64,000 nt of DNA from Patagioenas fasciata (GCF_037038585.1 NC_092520.1:120932001-120996000); one strand, 5' to 3'; shown: positions 35,911 to 50,356, counted from the first letter of the stretch. Notes: a model not told the origin generated them from the letters alone. A program made the numbers and translations.

Positions 35911-38844
35911 AGTGTCTTAAAACAGACACAGGGACTCTAAACTGAGCATATGTGAAGACTTGTGAACTACGGAATCACATACCACCCCCATTTCCCCTCC
36001 AAGTCCCTGAGGTATATTGGGCTATATTCAGCAATACATTACCTGCTCCGCTCTCTTTTCCTACACTATTACTGCCACAGGAGAGATCAGTTAAGAAGGG
36101 CATTCCTTCATATAGGCAACTAATTTCTACTGCTCTGTTAAAGTCGTTCCTCCTTCCTTTCCTTGCCCTGTCATTAACATTTCAAGTCTCTCTGCTCCAC
36201 TCAGAGTTATTGCTTTCAGCCACACTTCTGCAGTCTCATATATGCAGCCGACCCTCTGCCTCTTTATATCACTCAGAAAAAAAATCCTTGGTACTTTTAA
36301 ACTTGGAATTTATACTGTTCCAGGAAATTTGAGGCAGGGCTTAAATTTTAAGGAGATTGACTTAATAAATTTAGCTCAGCGGAAAAAATTAACAGAATCA
36401 GAGTAGGTATCAGAAGTGTAGGGCATCACTCCACCAGCTGGCACTGGTATAGTGACTGTACAGGATGGAGAAGAAATTCTATAATCAAAATATAAAAGTT
36501 CAATTAAATAGTAGCATATTTGGTAGCAGAAGAATCAGGAGGCAGTAAAATTCCAGCACTTGGCTTGCTGTTTAAAAAGCAGGTGAAGAAATGAGCTTGC
36601 AGCAGAAGAAAAAAATAAACCAGAAAATATCTGAGGGTTAAACAGCCAGATTAGTAAAATGAAGAAAAATAGTTTATATGCATTCGTACATATCACCACG
36701 AAGTTAACCTTATTAACTTCCACAAGGATCCACAAGTTACTGAACACAGGTGTAGTAGACTGAGAAGATCAGACATCTGGCCATCACCAGGAAGACAGTA
36801 TTCATCACCTGCTCCCTACTAAACACAACTGGCATCAAAGAGTTTTCTGTTGCATGCCAGCTTTCTCAGCAGTCCACCTCAAAAACAAGCACTTCTGGGT
36901 CTCACCCAGCAGAGACTTGAGGAACACGGGGCTGACAAAGGCTCCCCCAGGAGAGGCAGGCATCACTTTTCCTTGAGTGTCAGTTCAGTAACTTTTAAAT
37001 TAATTCTTATTCCATCCACTTTACAGACCACTTGGCTGTTGAGTTGGAGAAATGAGAAAAGTTTCCTCTGACTGCACATATACAAATAACTACAACATCA
37101 GGCTATGTGTCCTGAAAATAGAGCCTTTCCTTGTTAGCAAACTCTGGTGAAAAGACCTTGACAAGATATCTTTATCCTCTTATCAGTGAGCAAAGCAGAT
37201 GCTGCAAGAACATTCCTCGCCAACCCGAGGGATATGATGGAGGGCCCACATTCCTTTGGCTTACCCTGAAAACTTTTGCTTCTTTGAGCTCTCCCATTCT
37301 GGTTTTGCAGTATCCATTTCTTCCTTCAGAGTGTAACACACAAAGTACAATCTCTCCAACACCAATTTAGAGTTAATATCTGTGCTTTAAAAATCCTATA
37401 GCCACTGGGAAATGGCTGGTGAGCTGAGGTGATATGTCTCAAAGTATTTTCTGTTAATATTTTTTCAAAGATTTTTGGAAATCTTTGTCTTCAGTAAGTT
37501 GTAGTACATGGCTTAGACTATTTTCAGGAGAGAAAATGAGGAAACAGCCTTTCCCTTTGTCTGTGTTTTATGACACTGCCTGTTTTATTTGCCTTTACTA
37601 GCCTCTCCTATCATGCTGTGGGCTTTAAATAGGTCAATTTTATTGAATTCATTAGATGCCTGTGAGTTACAGAAATACTACTAATAACACAATGGCTAAA
37701 TGACCATAAAAACTACAGATAATCTTGATCTATTTTCTTTAAAATCAAAAAAAAACCCCAAAAATTGGGGAAAAAAATGCAATTGTTGAGTCCATAAATT
37801 GCACTTTTTTATAACATGTACTTTGGCAATCCTCTGAGAAAGAATTTCACACAGATATTTTTCTCCAGCTGCCTTGCATTTCTTCAGAGTTAGTCTGTCA
37901 AGCTGAAGCTCCCTTCAACTCCAGGACCAGCTGGCTTGTGAGTTCGGGTTAATCATCAGTAGCCTCTGAGGAAAACAACTTCTCCCAAATGCACCAGAAA
38001 AACAGGACTTTTCAGAGCCTTGACTGAGTCCATCATCGAATGAAATCCTGAGCCCATGACAGACTGGAAGCATTCAAAACTCACCACTTGCTGGAAGACA
38101 CACTACAGTGTCCTCCTGCATGCAGCAGCAGGTCACCGTTTTGAAAATGTCTAATCTGTGAGATAAGAAGTAGATCTGAGAAGAGAACCAAGCCAGCTGA
38201 GACTTGCAACCTGTAAACCCGCTCTGCTCTCTTCTGGTTTGGGCCCAGAGCATTGATGAGGAGTTGGGTTTTGCTGATTTCACAGAGTTGAACCAGGGCC
38301 TGAGCTGGAAGAAGACATTATGTCAGAGCTGTTCTTCCACATCTTGAAGCCAGTTCCTGGCATTAGTCATCTGACCATAAATGCAGTTGTTCAGTCTGTG
38401 GAGACAGCACACCTCACAGACCATGTGTTGTAATGACCAGCCAAAACATGGAGAGAGACAGGTCCTATAGGGAATGTGATCAATAGCCAAAGTAAAAATT
38501 CTGGTGCATAATCATTCTTTATTGTCAAAAAGGAATAAGTGTTCAGTGACACTGCCAGAAGTCTCCTTCCGAATTTGTTAGGTGATTGGTGACAACATGT
38601 GTAATCATATCATCCAAGAAGTGATACCTCATCCTTTCATTGCAGTGAACTCCCAAGTTCTCAGCTGCTCTAAACATGTGTAAGTCCAGGGCAATCAGCA
38701 GAGCTGAGCTTATTTACTGTACATGAGGATTTGACAATGTGGTTCTGTTGTGAGGAGCACTGATATTTTTCCAATAGTTCTCTCTAGACTGCTATGCTCT
38801 GCAATAAAGCACCACCAGGATGCTTGACAGAGGAATAAGGCTTT

Positions 38845-38886
38845 AAAAATAAATAAATAAGTGGATGAATTAATGAATAAATAAAT
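38845..38886. repeat. AAAT/GAAT simple repeat
   Basis: A run of AAATAAATAAATAA, then GGATGAATTAATGAATAAATAAAT. Confidence 0.8.
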
Positions 38887-39299
38887 GTGTTCTAAAATCT
38901 CATTTTGTTCAAGTTTAGAAATGATAATTTCCTGTTTGCACTGTAGTTCTGACCCATTTCTTCTGATTGTTCCACTTTGGAGGAATTAAATGAACAAAAA
39001 TCTGTGAAATAATTGGACTAAATTGCAAACCTGAGGAAAGCTCATTTGGTTTGTTCCCAAGAGAAACACTGATTAGATCTGCCATAGAAAGCCACTTGCA
39101 TTTAAACAGCTTGAGTTATGATTTGTAGACGATCTGCAGAGTGGGACCTCAGTTGAACAAGGCCAAGCAGTTCACATGTACAAATGCAAGACAAAAAAGA
39201 TTCAAAAGACAGAAAAAATAGAAACAAGGAATAGAAATGTTCAAATAGGGCATGTAAAATCCGCATCACAGGTATCTGCACAGTCCTGAAACAGCCTAA

Positions 39300-39935
39300 C
39301 CATGAGTCAGCCGTGTGCCCTTGTGGCCAAGAAGGCCAACGGTATCCTGGGGTGCCCTAGGAAGAGTGTGACCAGCAGGTTGAGGGAGGTTTTCTCTCTC
39401 GTCTGGTGAGGCCGCATCTGGAGTACTGCATCCAGTTCTGGGCTTCCCGGTTTAAGGAGGACAAGGAATTATTGAAGGTAGCCCAGCAGTGGGCTACGAA
39501 GATGATTAGGGGTCTGCGGCATCTTTCTTAGGAGGAGGGACTGAGAGAGCTGGATCTGTTCAGCCTGGAGAAGGCTGAGAGGGGAATCTTATCAATATTT
39601 ATAAATATCTCAAGGTTGGATGTCAGGAGGATGGGACCAGACTCCTTTCAGTGGTGCGCAGTGATAGGATGAGGGGCAACGGGCACAGACTGAAGCACAG
39701 GAGGTTCCATCTGAATGTGACGAGAAACTTCTTCACTTTGAGGGTGCCAGAGCACTGGAACAGGCTGCCCAGAGAGGCTGTGGAGTCTCCTTCTCTGGAG
39801 ACATTCAAATTCCCCAGACACATTCCTGTGCAATCTGCTGTAGGTGAACCTGTTTTGCAGGTGGGTTGGACTAGATGATCTGCAGAGGTCCTTTCCAACC
39901 CCAACCATTCTGTGTGAATCTGTAATCCTGTGAGG
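39300..39935 (+). mobile_element. CR1 LINE fragment with 3' end
   Basis: Contains the CR1 blocks GAGTCAGCCGTGTGCCC, GGCCAAGAAGGCCAACGG, GGTGAGGCCGCATCTGGAGT, CAGTTCTGGGCTTCCCGG, GTTCAGCCTGGAGAAGGCTG, GAGCACTGGAACAGGCTGCC, GGTTGGACTAGATGATCTGC and a degenerate ATTCTGTG tail. It represents the end of CR1 ORF2 plus the 3' UTR. Frameshifts and stops are present, so it is inactive. Some weakly similar sequence may extend left to about 39,125. Confidence 0.9.
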
Positions 39936-42900
39936 AACTGACTGCTGTAGAAAACTGAATATGAACAAGCCATTTTTAGAAACTAGCCCCACTAGAGTGA
40001 GAGATGTCCTGATAAATAAAAGCAAAAGGACACACATACCTGTTTAGTGTTCCACTTGTAATCTCCATGTTGTCCTAATTTTAAGTGAATAAACTCTATT
40101 TATTTTACCTTAACCTGTACTACTTGGGGGGAGGTACAGTAAAAGGGAAGGATAGGACTGCGTGCAATTCTTTTTTTAACCAAAATGAATGAGCTTTTCC
40201 TTGTTTTGCATAAAAATAAATTCTGAATACACAGCAGCTGCCATTGAAATCAATGGAAAGCATTCTGCCTAGTTAGATGTAACAGGATTGGATCCTTGAT
40301 GTATTATATAAATGAAAGCCTTAGCATCCACCAAAAGCCAGTCATTTTTACAAGCAAAAATCACAATACAAGCCATAGGCTAAACTCTCCAAAGAATGAA
40401 CAATACGTTTCTAAGATTGTTTGGTGTTCCTGCCACAGCAAATAAAGGCATTTGCATAAGAGTCGAGCAAGGCACAGACAGACAAGGAACCTTCCCGCCT
40501 GTTGCCTGAGCACTCGGCTGTATCATTTCTGTAGCACAGCCAGTTTACAGAGCATTTCACAGAAAAGCAAGCAGGTGCCTGAGCCCAGTTCTCTGTCAGA
40601 AGAGAGCCCTGAGGGATGGGGAGCACATGGTCACTGCTCAGCAGGGTCACAGCTGGTGGCCTCAGAGAGGTGTGGAAATTCCTAGTGACTGCAAGCCTAG
40701 CTGTGAATTCACTTGCCATCTTATGTGAGTCAAGCCCTCGAAGACACAGGATCGGCGAGAGATGCAGAAACACTGCAGATGCACAGGGCACATCTCTGAA
40801 GGTTTTTCTGTGAATTTTTGTGCTGCTCTGTTTAAACAAGTATGATTGCAAATACAGCCTTGTTAATGTTTCCCAGGTGACGAACTTGGGATAACAAGCA
40901 TACACAAACCCACTTATTTTTTATGTTGCTTCTCAGGACAATCCTATCTCTTAGTGAAAATAAAACTATCCTACTTTCTCTAGGGCAATTTCAGGAAAAT
41001 GCTAGTCAGGTGTGAGGCACTGATAGGCATACGGCCCAGCTCCTCCAAACAGAATAAATTGGCGTTTTCAGTCACATAATGGTGGTTCATTAGCAGCAAG
41101 CGTAAGGAAAGAGATATACTTATGTGAAGTATCAAGCAGGGCTTAAAAGCTTTTCCCATGAAGGCAGTTGCTGTCATCACTGGGCCTCAGTAATGAGTCT
41201 GAGGAAACTCAGTTGACAGTCTGTGGCCAAATGTTGATAATCAGAGATCAAAGATGTCTCTTCCATGAACTCATAAATATCTTTACTTGGATCTGACAAC
41301 AGTCTGCCCAGACTCTGAGACGGACTGTGTCCTGAGGTACATGAGACAAATGTGGTAGGTCTCTAACTGCTTTCTGTAGGTGCTGCACCAAGTTGTAATC
41401 TTAGAACTAAAGAAACTAAAGAACTAAAGAAAGTGTATGGGAAAGCTACCAAGGGCTAACAGCTCCGGGTGCCCATGTGCTGACCCTCACTTCAACAGAA
41501 CTTCAAGCAGTCTGATGCCTCGTACCAGAAAGCACTGACTTGCCTCAACCACTAAGTAAAGAGGAGAAAAAAAAATCCTATCCTCTATATTTTGCTTTGG
41601 AGTTATTTTAGCCAAGACCATTTAGTTCCATTTCCTTTATACAAAGTTCAAGGTGTAAAGTATGCCTCGCTAATATTGGTATTAATAACAGTTGTAAAAA
41701 GCAAACATTTGAAAATTATACAAAAAGTTCAAAATTTCAGGAAGAAGAGCTGAGTCCTGCTGAATCTTTGTTTATCTGGCACTGTTAAATGTCTTTCTAT
41801 GATTTTCCACAGAACAGAGAGTAAAGCAGGGCAGCAGCAGTCCAACATGGTTCCGTACAAACAACCTGCAGCCAGACCTGCAGAACTGGGACTATGGTAT
41901 CACTGGCAGATATGGGCAGCCCCAGCTGACACAGAGCAAATGAGGCAAAGCTGAAACACTGAAGAAAGTAAGAAATCCTTTTAAAAAGCAAATATCACTG
42001 ACTGGGGCAGGGGGGAACTGTTGTATTATGATATCAAGATAACCACAGACAACAATGGCAAAGAGACCAGAAATTTTTGCCAATGAGAACATACTGTGTA
42101 CAAGCTTTGCATCAACACACAAGCTGTCTGAGAACTGAGGTTGGTGATTAATGTGCTCCCTCACCGATTCACCTGAACTGAGCAATTTACTGGCTCTCAC
42201 TGGTCTCTTGGTGAGAGAGACAGGATCTTAGATGGCTCTTCTGTCTCTTGAGGATATACCTTCTTTGGTTATGTGAGTGCTAGGCTACCTATGTCCTAAC
42301 CCCTTTGAACATACAGACACACACATGGTTAAGGCATGATAACTTATCACAGACTGGCATAGCTTATCAAGACACATATTTTCAGCAAGACAAGGAAATC
42401 ATTCTAGATTCCGGCCAGCTTGTCCTAGTTCCATACCAACAGGAGTTTTATTTCAGCAAACTAATAACATACTGGAAAATTCTGTACAACGACCAAAGAC
42501 AGTAACTATCAGCTACATACAAGTTTGAAAGTTGATGCTGCCCATATGCAAGGAATGACGAGGACTATGCATCACCCTGTGCCTTTTAGCCTGAGTAGAC
42601 TTGTAGAATTGCCTTGGGGGTGTAACAGCATAGCTCAAGGCAGAGGTATCATATGTCTTTGCTAATATCACTGTAGCACCTATAAACACCTATATTGTGT
42701 TTATCATCTACTTAATGTCACATTCAGTGGGACAGCAAGGCACTATAGTACAATGTTCTGGATTAGCAGCCTGCAAAGAGATCACAACTAATTTTCTGAT
42801 GCCTCTTGGAAACCTGAATGAGAAATGGCAGCACAGCTGCCACTGGGAAAAGGGATTTCCCGGGATGGTGCCTCTTTTTTTTTAACACAGAGGAAACTCA

Positions 42901-45900
42901 GGGAAAACTTTGGGCAGTCAGCAAGCCTGAGGGCTAGAGAGAGACCCAGAGAGTTTTTGGAAATATCTTCAGAGGCTGGCAGTAAGACAGAACTACTCGT
43001 GAGATTAATCCTGCTAAAATCCAGTGTGGCTGATGAGAATTAACTGTGCTTGCACCTGCCTATGAACAAAATAACAAATACTGGCTGATTTTTTGCTGGT
43101 AATGGTGAGAGGGAAAGGAATGATTCGGCAGATTATATTCATAAAGGTTAGCTCCTCATTTATTGCCTTACCTATGGAGAATAGCTCTGAAAGACACATT
43201 TCATGCACCCAGAAAATCTGCAGAAATAAAGAGACTTAAACTGGGCTTCAGACACTTTTGTAATGCTGCTGAAAGACTGGCGAGGAGAGCTCAGCAGTTT
43301 CTTCTGCCTCTTCCATTGCCATGTAGCTGTCTTTCATGGAGAAGAACTAAAAGTCCTTTTGGTTTTAGCACTCTTCTCCCAGTGACAATTTCGTTCTAGG
43401 GTTTCTCACTTGCCTTGGCCTTATAGTTAAGTATAGGCTGATCAGTACATAAACAGCTGGTGAATGGTGTGTGCCTGTAATTCAGAGGTAGGCAAGCCCA
43501 GATGTCTGGTTTACATGGCAATTCAGAGTTTGATAACTCATTCACATGGACTCTTTAAACACAAGACAGAGGAGCGCCTGCTCCAAAATAAAAAACTTCT
43601 GAAATGTGAGCAATCACTATTCACAACAGAACTCCGTCCAACTTTCACAGCCATGCCAAATAAAAATATAGCATAAAAAATAAGAAAACCATCTTTACTG
43701 ACTTCTGATTGCCAGTCTAAGGCTCCAACATTCCATAGCATCAAAGTGGGATCAGGCCATTCTTGGCACTGCACGAATTGCATATATTTTCAAAAATAAA
43801 TCCCAAAGTAGTATCCTACATCAAAACTATTGCAAAGTAACATTGCTGCATGTTATTTTTTCTGAAAGATGGGCAAGGTAGGTGAGGTGACTAACTCACT
43901 GCTGCACTGGTTTCAAAGAATAACCAAAATAAAATAGAACAGCATGCTAGAAATCAATGTACCACAGAGAAGTCAATGGCTACATTTTGTTTATACATAA
44001 TGTGCAGAAGTGAACAGCAGAGGGTGTTAGCTTAAAGGAAAACTTGAGTGAACTGTATGGAATATGTCCTGTTTGCTACAATTCACAACAAAAAAAAAAC
44101 CAGGTCCTGGGAAGCACAGCTGTGGCTCAGTGTACATGGCACTAGGGAACCTGCCCATCGTTTTCTTCAAGACCAAAGTGAAGACATAGAAGAATTGTGA
44201 ACAAACCCCTCTGCCCACCTCAAATCTTACTCCACAAATTCTTCATGTCCAAAGAGGGTCCAACTAGCATGGCTGGGCTTTTTTTGTCCTTTCATATCAT
44301 AATGATTCAGTAGGGCACGCTGAGGCTTTAGTTGAGCTCAGACAGCCGGCATGGTCCTCGGTGCCAGGAGGGGCTTTGCCAAGCGGGGCCTGACCAGAGC
44401 TTGGAGCTGGATCCTCATGGGTTCTGGGCACTGGATACAGGGCATCACACCCTCAAGTCACTCACCCTCACAAGGCGCCCTGGGCCAAAGTTTTACACAT
44501 TTACTTACACTTTTTTGTGGGGTTGTCAGGGGCAGCAGCCACTTAAATCAGCAAGAAACAAGCATTTTTGAATGTCTCTGTTAAGTGTCTGTCACCTTGA
44601 TGCGCCCCATGCAACTGCACACAAATAGTGCTCTCATAGGAGGGAAGTGCCCTTTCTCATTTGCTTTGCCGCCCTGACGGGAGAAAAGAGCCATAGGGGC
44701 TTCTTTCTTCCACTAGCAAAGTACTGTTTGAACACACACGAAAGGCAAACTTGTCAAGTACAAAAGCAGGCTGGCAAAGGCAAATGGCACTGACAGGGCC
44801 TGAAACTCCATGCACAGCTGAACACACCTGTAGGTTGCAATAGATTAAAAAAGGTGCTATTTCCTCAGCCAGGAAGCCTTTCTCCAGCTAAAAGATCTGG
44901 CTTTGCCATCAGCAAGTTTCAGAATGGTAGTTATGTTAATGTTTTTTATGTCATTTATGACTATTGTTTAGACTTGAATGATTTTTCAATGTACCTTGCA
45001 GAATGGATAAATGTTCTTTTGATGACTTTCCAAGCAGCAGCTCAGAAAACCTTTTTAGTGAGATTTTTTTTGTGGCATGCCTTGCTGTCAGTAGGTATGC
45101 CTTTGTTTCCTAAAGCTTTCTAAGACCAAAATGATTTCTTCCACTCTTCACATAATCAAGCAGATATAAATGGTAAAGGATATAAATGGACAAACCTAAG
45201 CCCCTCCTGCAGTGTTCACCAGAGGGAATGACTTCACTGACAGGGCTCAGTGCTATTTCAGGTGCTGTGGATTATCTCACCCAGCATCTAGCAGCCAGAC
45301 CCAATGAGCCTTCCATAAGTCCCAGGTCATATACCCCAGCCTGAAACAGATGTCTTGAAGACCCTTAGCTATCTCAGATAGCACTGGACAGACATATCCA
45401 GGCAGCTGGACTTCATCCTGTTCGTTTCAATTCTGTGTCTCTGAAGAGAGAAAAGTAGAGAGAGATTTTTGAAGTTCCTTAATTTATTTAGACTTCCTCA
45501 GGAAGCATATTTGTGGTTGAATTTTCCTCCAGCTCAGCTAATTTATTATAGATGCTAAATCTGTACCCTGGCCACACATGTACTCCTCACCAAGTGCTTA
45601 CGTTTAGATTTCAGCTCCCAGGTGAAAATTGTGAAGCATGGGTCTTACCATTGACTTGGCCAACTTTCTTTTGTACATTTTAGTTCGTAAAAACCCATAT
45701 AGGTGACAAATGAGACACGTTTTAAAAGTACTATATACTCATAAGCACCAGATGAATATTATGATAATTAACTAAAATCATGTGCGTTGGTGTCTCAAGT
45801 GCCTGTAACAAAAAAACCCTAAATTTTTCTGGGGCCACTGCTGGAAAGATAAAAAATTGCAGTGCCATTGAGTTCAGTACTATAGATCTTGCACTTCTAC

Positions 45901-47780
45901 AAGCCCTCGTAGAAGTACTCATAATCTAATTCAAGAAAAAAAAAAAGGCAAACCAGTAATAGTTGTGCATGTAGATACAATGTGTAATAAAATAAACCTT
46001 TTTTTTATTACAGACTCCACCTGACCTACAACATAAGTATTCTCAGATCTGTCTTTGCCAGTTTCTGTGAAGGAGTGGACCTGACCTCTCTGCGTCTCCC
46101 TGACTTCTTTGAAGTTAAAAAGTGCTTGCCAAAGCACCTGTAAACCACGTATGCACACATATATACAGGAACAAAAATAACAAACCAAAACAAACCTGTA
46201 TGCACACATACATAAAAGAACAAAAGTTTCAGTGGGAGACACAGTCAGTGGTGGGAGGTGAGGAATATTGTGTTCAGCGCTCTGGCATGCTGTGAACTTA
46301 AAGGCTTCTGCACTCAAATTGGACAGGTTATGGTTAAAACTGGGCAGACCTTTATTTGAATGCGTTGATCTCCTTTTTAAGCAATACTGAGTGGATAGGC
46401 TTGGAAAAAGGGAGAAAAATGGACCATGAGGCACCTGTTTGTCATTAGGAAAAATCCTCTTGATGGACCAGGTTCCACTCCACACAAAGTGTCCCACATT
46501 TGTAGGAGGAAGGACACCCAAAATCCTCACAGCCTACAGAGACTGTAGGGGCTGTGCCCTCATGTGCCATTTAGAAAGCCTACACTCTTAAGCTTCTCCC
46601 TTGGGAGTAACCCATTTCTCTGTGGTGGTAAAATCCGCAGTCTCCTGCTGCTCTTAAACCCAGAATTAAGCAGAAGATCCGTGGTATGAAAAGGAGAAAG
46701 AAGAGGCAAATAAATTTAATTTTGTCAAGGAAAACATGAAAAAAGTCTACACGTAGCTTTCGTTCTCAGGATGAAAGCACACAGTGAGAGCATGGAACTG
46801 CTCTTTGATCACAAGGGTTGGCAGAGCTGCATGGGACAGGCAAGCACAGCACCACTTGCCCCAGCCATCGCTAACATGGCTAAATGCATTAAGCCATATA
46901 TTTAATTAGGAGAACAAACAGACCAACATTCAGCTCCTGGCACTGCAGGCATACTCACAATGTAATTGTCTGAAAACAGATTTTTAAATTCACATGCTAA
47001 AAAATATTTAAGCACTCGATACCAAGCTGTTAAGTTGAAATGTCACCTGCTGTTTGGCAAGGAAGGGTCTGAGTTTCCTTCGTCGGTAAAGCAGCTGCAT
47101 GAAAGAAAGATTGATGGTAAACCTTGGCAGGAATTTTCTTGCAAAAGATTTTTTTCTGTTGATGTAACTCTTACACCCGTCTTGAAGTGAACGGAAAACT
47201 GGTCAGTAAGTACCCAAACATACTTCTGCTCAGAAAAAATGGATATTAAAAAAAAATACTGAAAGGTACAACACGGCCTGCCTTGGTGTCTAGTCTGCCA
47301 CCATTCTATGAGTTATCGGATCCAACAGCATCTTACCTTTTTATGGACAACTCAGATTCAGTATCCATGAACTCCTAGCATAACAATGCCTATAAAAACT
47401 TGCCTAGCCCCTGTATTTTGTATGCTTATTTGTATATTTATATTCTTTAATATTTTGCATGCCTAACGAGGGCAAAGCTCTTTCAGTTCAAGGTGACTTT
47501 CATGTTAGATCAATGAAAACAACAGGGAAGAATAAACAGGCAGCATCTGTGGGTGGTAAATGAATATGTGAAAAGACTTTCAGAACAAAGCCAGGTTCTG
47601 CAGACAGGCAGAGAAGATGAAAGATGTGAAGAATAGTAGAAAGAAAACAAAACATTTTCAGCTATATTCGCCATCTGTATTCACTACATTGCCTGAATTC
47701 ACTACCCACACATACTTCCTGGTAAGAGGTTTGGTTTTCTTGGTAAAGGGTTTGCTGGACACTGCAATATGTTTCACTGG
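39936..47780. other. Intergenic region between CR1 fragments
   Basis: About 7.8 kb with no supported gene. Two unusually long minus-strand open frames (40,411-40,905 and 45,931-46,530) have no splice context and no recognisable domain. A near-direct repeat (TATGCACACATA followed by an ACAAAA-rich stretch) occurs at about 46,148-46,222. Confidence 0.6.
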
Positions 47781-47925
47781 AAACACTCAAGGCCAGACTG
47801 GATGGGGCTTGGAGCAACCTGATCTATTTGAGAGTGTCCCTGGTCATGGCAGGGGGTTGGACTAGATGACCTTTAAAGGTCCCTTCCAACCCGAACTATT
47901 CTGTGATTCTATGATTCTGTGACTC
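47781..47925 (+). mobile_element. CR1 LINE 3'-end fragment
   Basis: Short 3' remnant: CAAGGCCAGACTGGATGGGG, GGTTGGACTAGATGACCTTT, GGTCCCTTCCAACCCGAACT and the terminal ATTCTGTGATTCTATGATTC repeats. Confidence 0.92.
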
Positions 47926-49621
47926 CATGAGTCTATTCTATTAACAGTTCGGGCCAGCGCAGCACCTGGAGCACAGGTAGTGGCACTGCTCACCACATAT
48001 GGTACCAGCTGCCACTTCAAGTTGATGCCAACAGGACAATCCAAGGAGGATGTAATATTAGTGATTTAATCTGAGGAAAACACTGAGCTTGAAAAATCAG
48101 CACCCACAAGTATTTATTACTTACTGCTGACCTGGATTTTGTTTTCAAGCACAAGCAACCGAGCTTTGCCTTAAGTCTGAGCCTACTAGCAGCTGTGTAA
48201 TTGTACTAGTGCCAGGTGGATCCCAAACCAATGCAGGCTGCTTATTGCCAGGGCTCTGAACTCAAAATATGTTCTAGGGTTAGGGAAAGCTTGGCTGGAG
48301 CTTGTGAGCTCCTGGGAACAAAGCTTGGTGCAGGTTTGAATAAATCCATTCTGTTCTGGATCTTTACAGCAAAACCAGGGAAGATCTGCCAGACTGTTCA
48401 GGTTAGCCTTGAGATTTAGAGCTCAGCTGAGCCTGAAACTCACAGCTTACCTCAGGGGAACTAAAGGTGTTGGAATTAGCCACAGCCCTAAAATCAAAAG
48501 GTTTCCATCTAACCCTGCTTTAGCCACTGTGGTGGAATTCAATTACAGTAATTACTTTTTTTAAACTACTGGAACTGAGGACAACAGTCCCAATGCAATG
48601 TCACAGAAGAACCGCTTGGATGCTGAAGGATAGATATATCAATGAGATAAAAGGCAAGCTCTAGGAAGAAAGAAAAAAGCTGCCTTGGGAAATGAGGCCC
48701 TGTAATACATCACCACACTTTTTTTTATGCCAAGCCATACAATGGTTGCCTGGAAAACCTTGTATACCTGTCCATAACCATTTCTCTCCAGATGAAAGGC
48801 TGTTTCCAGAGGAAAAAGACGAGCACCCTAAGGAAAAGTTCCAAAATATCCCGGTTTCCCTAAAAACTATATCATCTCCTGTCCTAAATCTCCATCCCTC
48901 TTTGATCTTCTTTCCTCTCTGCTGGAGACAAACAACATAAACCAAAGATGAGATGTGCAGGGATCTCTAGTCTCCACATCACTATCTGACATAAAGAAAA
49001 GTCAGCTTACAATCAGAAAACTAGGCTCAAGATCAGTGCATGCAGGTGGCTGTGACAATATGTCCTCAGTTTCTCAACACCCTGCCCACAAAAGCCTCAG
49101 ATCACAAAAAATGATGTGGAAAACAGAAGCAGAGATGCAGCTGTATGGATGCCACAGGGCTCAGCTCTGAGTTACTTGGGGAGGAAACTGTCTGGAGCAG
49201 GGAATGCCACTGCAGATGGACAATTAACTCTGCTAAACCTGCTAAGGACTTTCAGTGGAAGGGAACTTTCAACTGTCAGTGCCGAGGCCTCAGTATTATG
49301 AGTTGGTTGGAGTGGGAAAAGAACTGGGCAAAAAGCTGGTGTTCAGTTTATGTCACATGTGTGTTTGTATTTGTTTGCTTTTAACCTTTTATTTCAACCC
49401 TGTAATTAGGAGACGAGGCTTACAATGTGCTGAACTCAACCATCACACAGTTTTGCCCTCCAGCATGTTTTCCATTAAATTGGAACCTGGGCACTACTGA
49501 GCCAGTTTGAGGTATGTCTCTCCAGAAGCAGCAAGGCTTCCTCAGCAATCCTCATCTCATGACTTGGTTAGGGCCAGCACTTGCTTAGGGCTGTTGGCCT
49601 GGCTGCAGGGCCAGTGTGGGG
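47926..49621. other. Intergenic sequence
   Basis: No gene is recognised. A region open on both strands at about 48,660-48,945 shows no conserved product. Confidence 0.55.
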
Positions 49622-49985
49622 AGGACTGGAGAAAAGGAGGCTGAGGGGAGACCTTATCACTCTGCAACTACCTGACAGGAGGTTGTAGCATGGAGGGGGT
49701 TGGTCTCTTCTCCCAATTAGTAAGTGATAGGACAAGAGGAAATGGCTGCCAGTTGTGCCAGGGGAGGTGTAAATTGAGTATTAGGAAACATTTCTTCACA
49801 AAAAGGGGTTGTCAGGCATTGGAACAGGCTGCCCAGGGATGTGGTGGAGTCACCATCCCTGGAGGGGTTTAAAAGATGTGTAGATGAGGTTCTTAGGGAC
49901 ATGGTTTAGTGCTAGAGTTAGGTTATGATTGGATTCAATGATCTAAAGGGTCACTTCCAACCAAAATAATTCTATGATTCTGTGA
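49622..49985 (+). mobile_element. CR1 LINE 3' end
   Basis: A fairly well-preserved CR1 3' region: GGCTGAGGGGAGACCTTATC, CAACTACCTGACAGGAGGTT, GGAGGGGGTTGGTCTCTTCT, TGGAACAGGCTGCCCAGGGA, GGTGGAGTCACCATCCCTGG, and the tail ATAATTCTATGATTCTGTGA. It is truncated at its 5' end. Confidence 0.95.
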
Positions 49986-50297
49986 CTGACATTGCTAAGT
50001 GCTCCATTTTGAAGAGTAGCCAGCATAAACCTGCACCCGTTCCTGCCCAGTATCCCCTTTCCCAGGACAAGCAACTCACAGCTGTGAGGAAAACCTCAGG
50101 TTTGATGGTAATACTCTCCGTTTATCAACAGGAGGTGGTTACAGGTGGACCCAGATGCACTTGGAGCACTGTGAATGTGTGGTTACAAGCAGTTATGTGA
50201 TCTTGCGCAGTGTAATTTGTCACAGGACCGAGCCCTTTGCAGCCCAGCTGTATTTACACAGCAGTCAAGTTCACAGTGTTCTCACTGGGCAAGAAAG

Positions 50298-50356
50298 GAA
50301 TCATAGAGTCATTTACGTCAGAAAAGACTTTAAGATCATCGAGTCCCACCATAAAG
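50298..50356 (-). mobile_element. CR1 tail remnant (inverted)
   Basis: Reverse CR1 terminus: GGAATCATAGAGTCATTTAC, then GAAAAGACTTTAAGATCATC and GAGTCCCACCAT. Only about 60 bases are recognisable. Confidence 0.75.

Larger units (their letters stand above)
31300..39299. other. Intergenic region between the CpG island and the first CR1 fragment
   Basis: Mostly unique AT-rich DNA with no gene I can support. It contains an AT-rich block with homeodomain/POU-like motifs at about 34,620-34,890, a possible ancient SINE at about 35,690-35,910, and an AAAT/GAAT simple repeat at 38,845-38,886. Open frames here are short and have no family match that I recognise. Confidence 0.6.

Noticed and set aside
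39623-40037. Minus- and plus-strand frames around 39.6-40.0 kb
   Set aside because: They lie in, or partly in, the CR1 fragment and are translations of its 3' region in non-native frames.
40411-40905. 164-codon minus-strand frame
   Set aside because: No domain, no splice context and no poly(A) signal tied to it. Compatible with chance in 64 kb.
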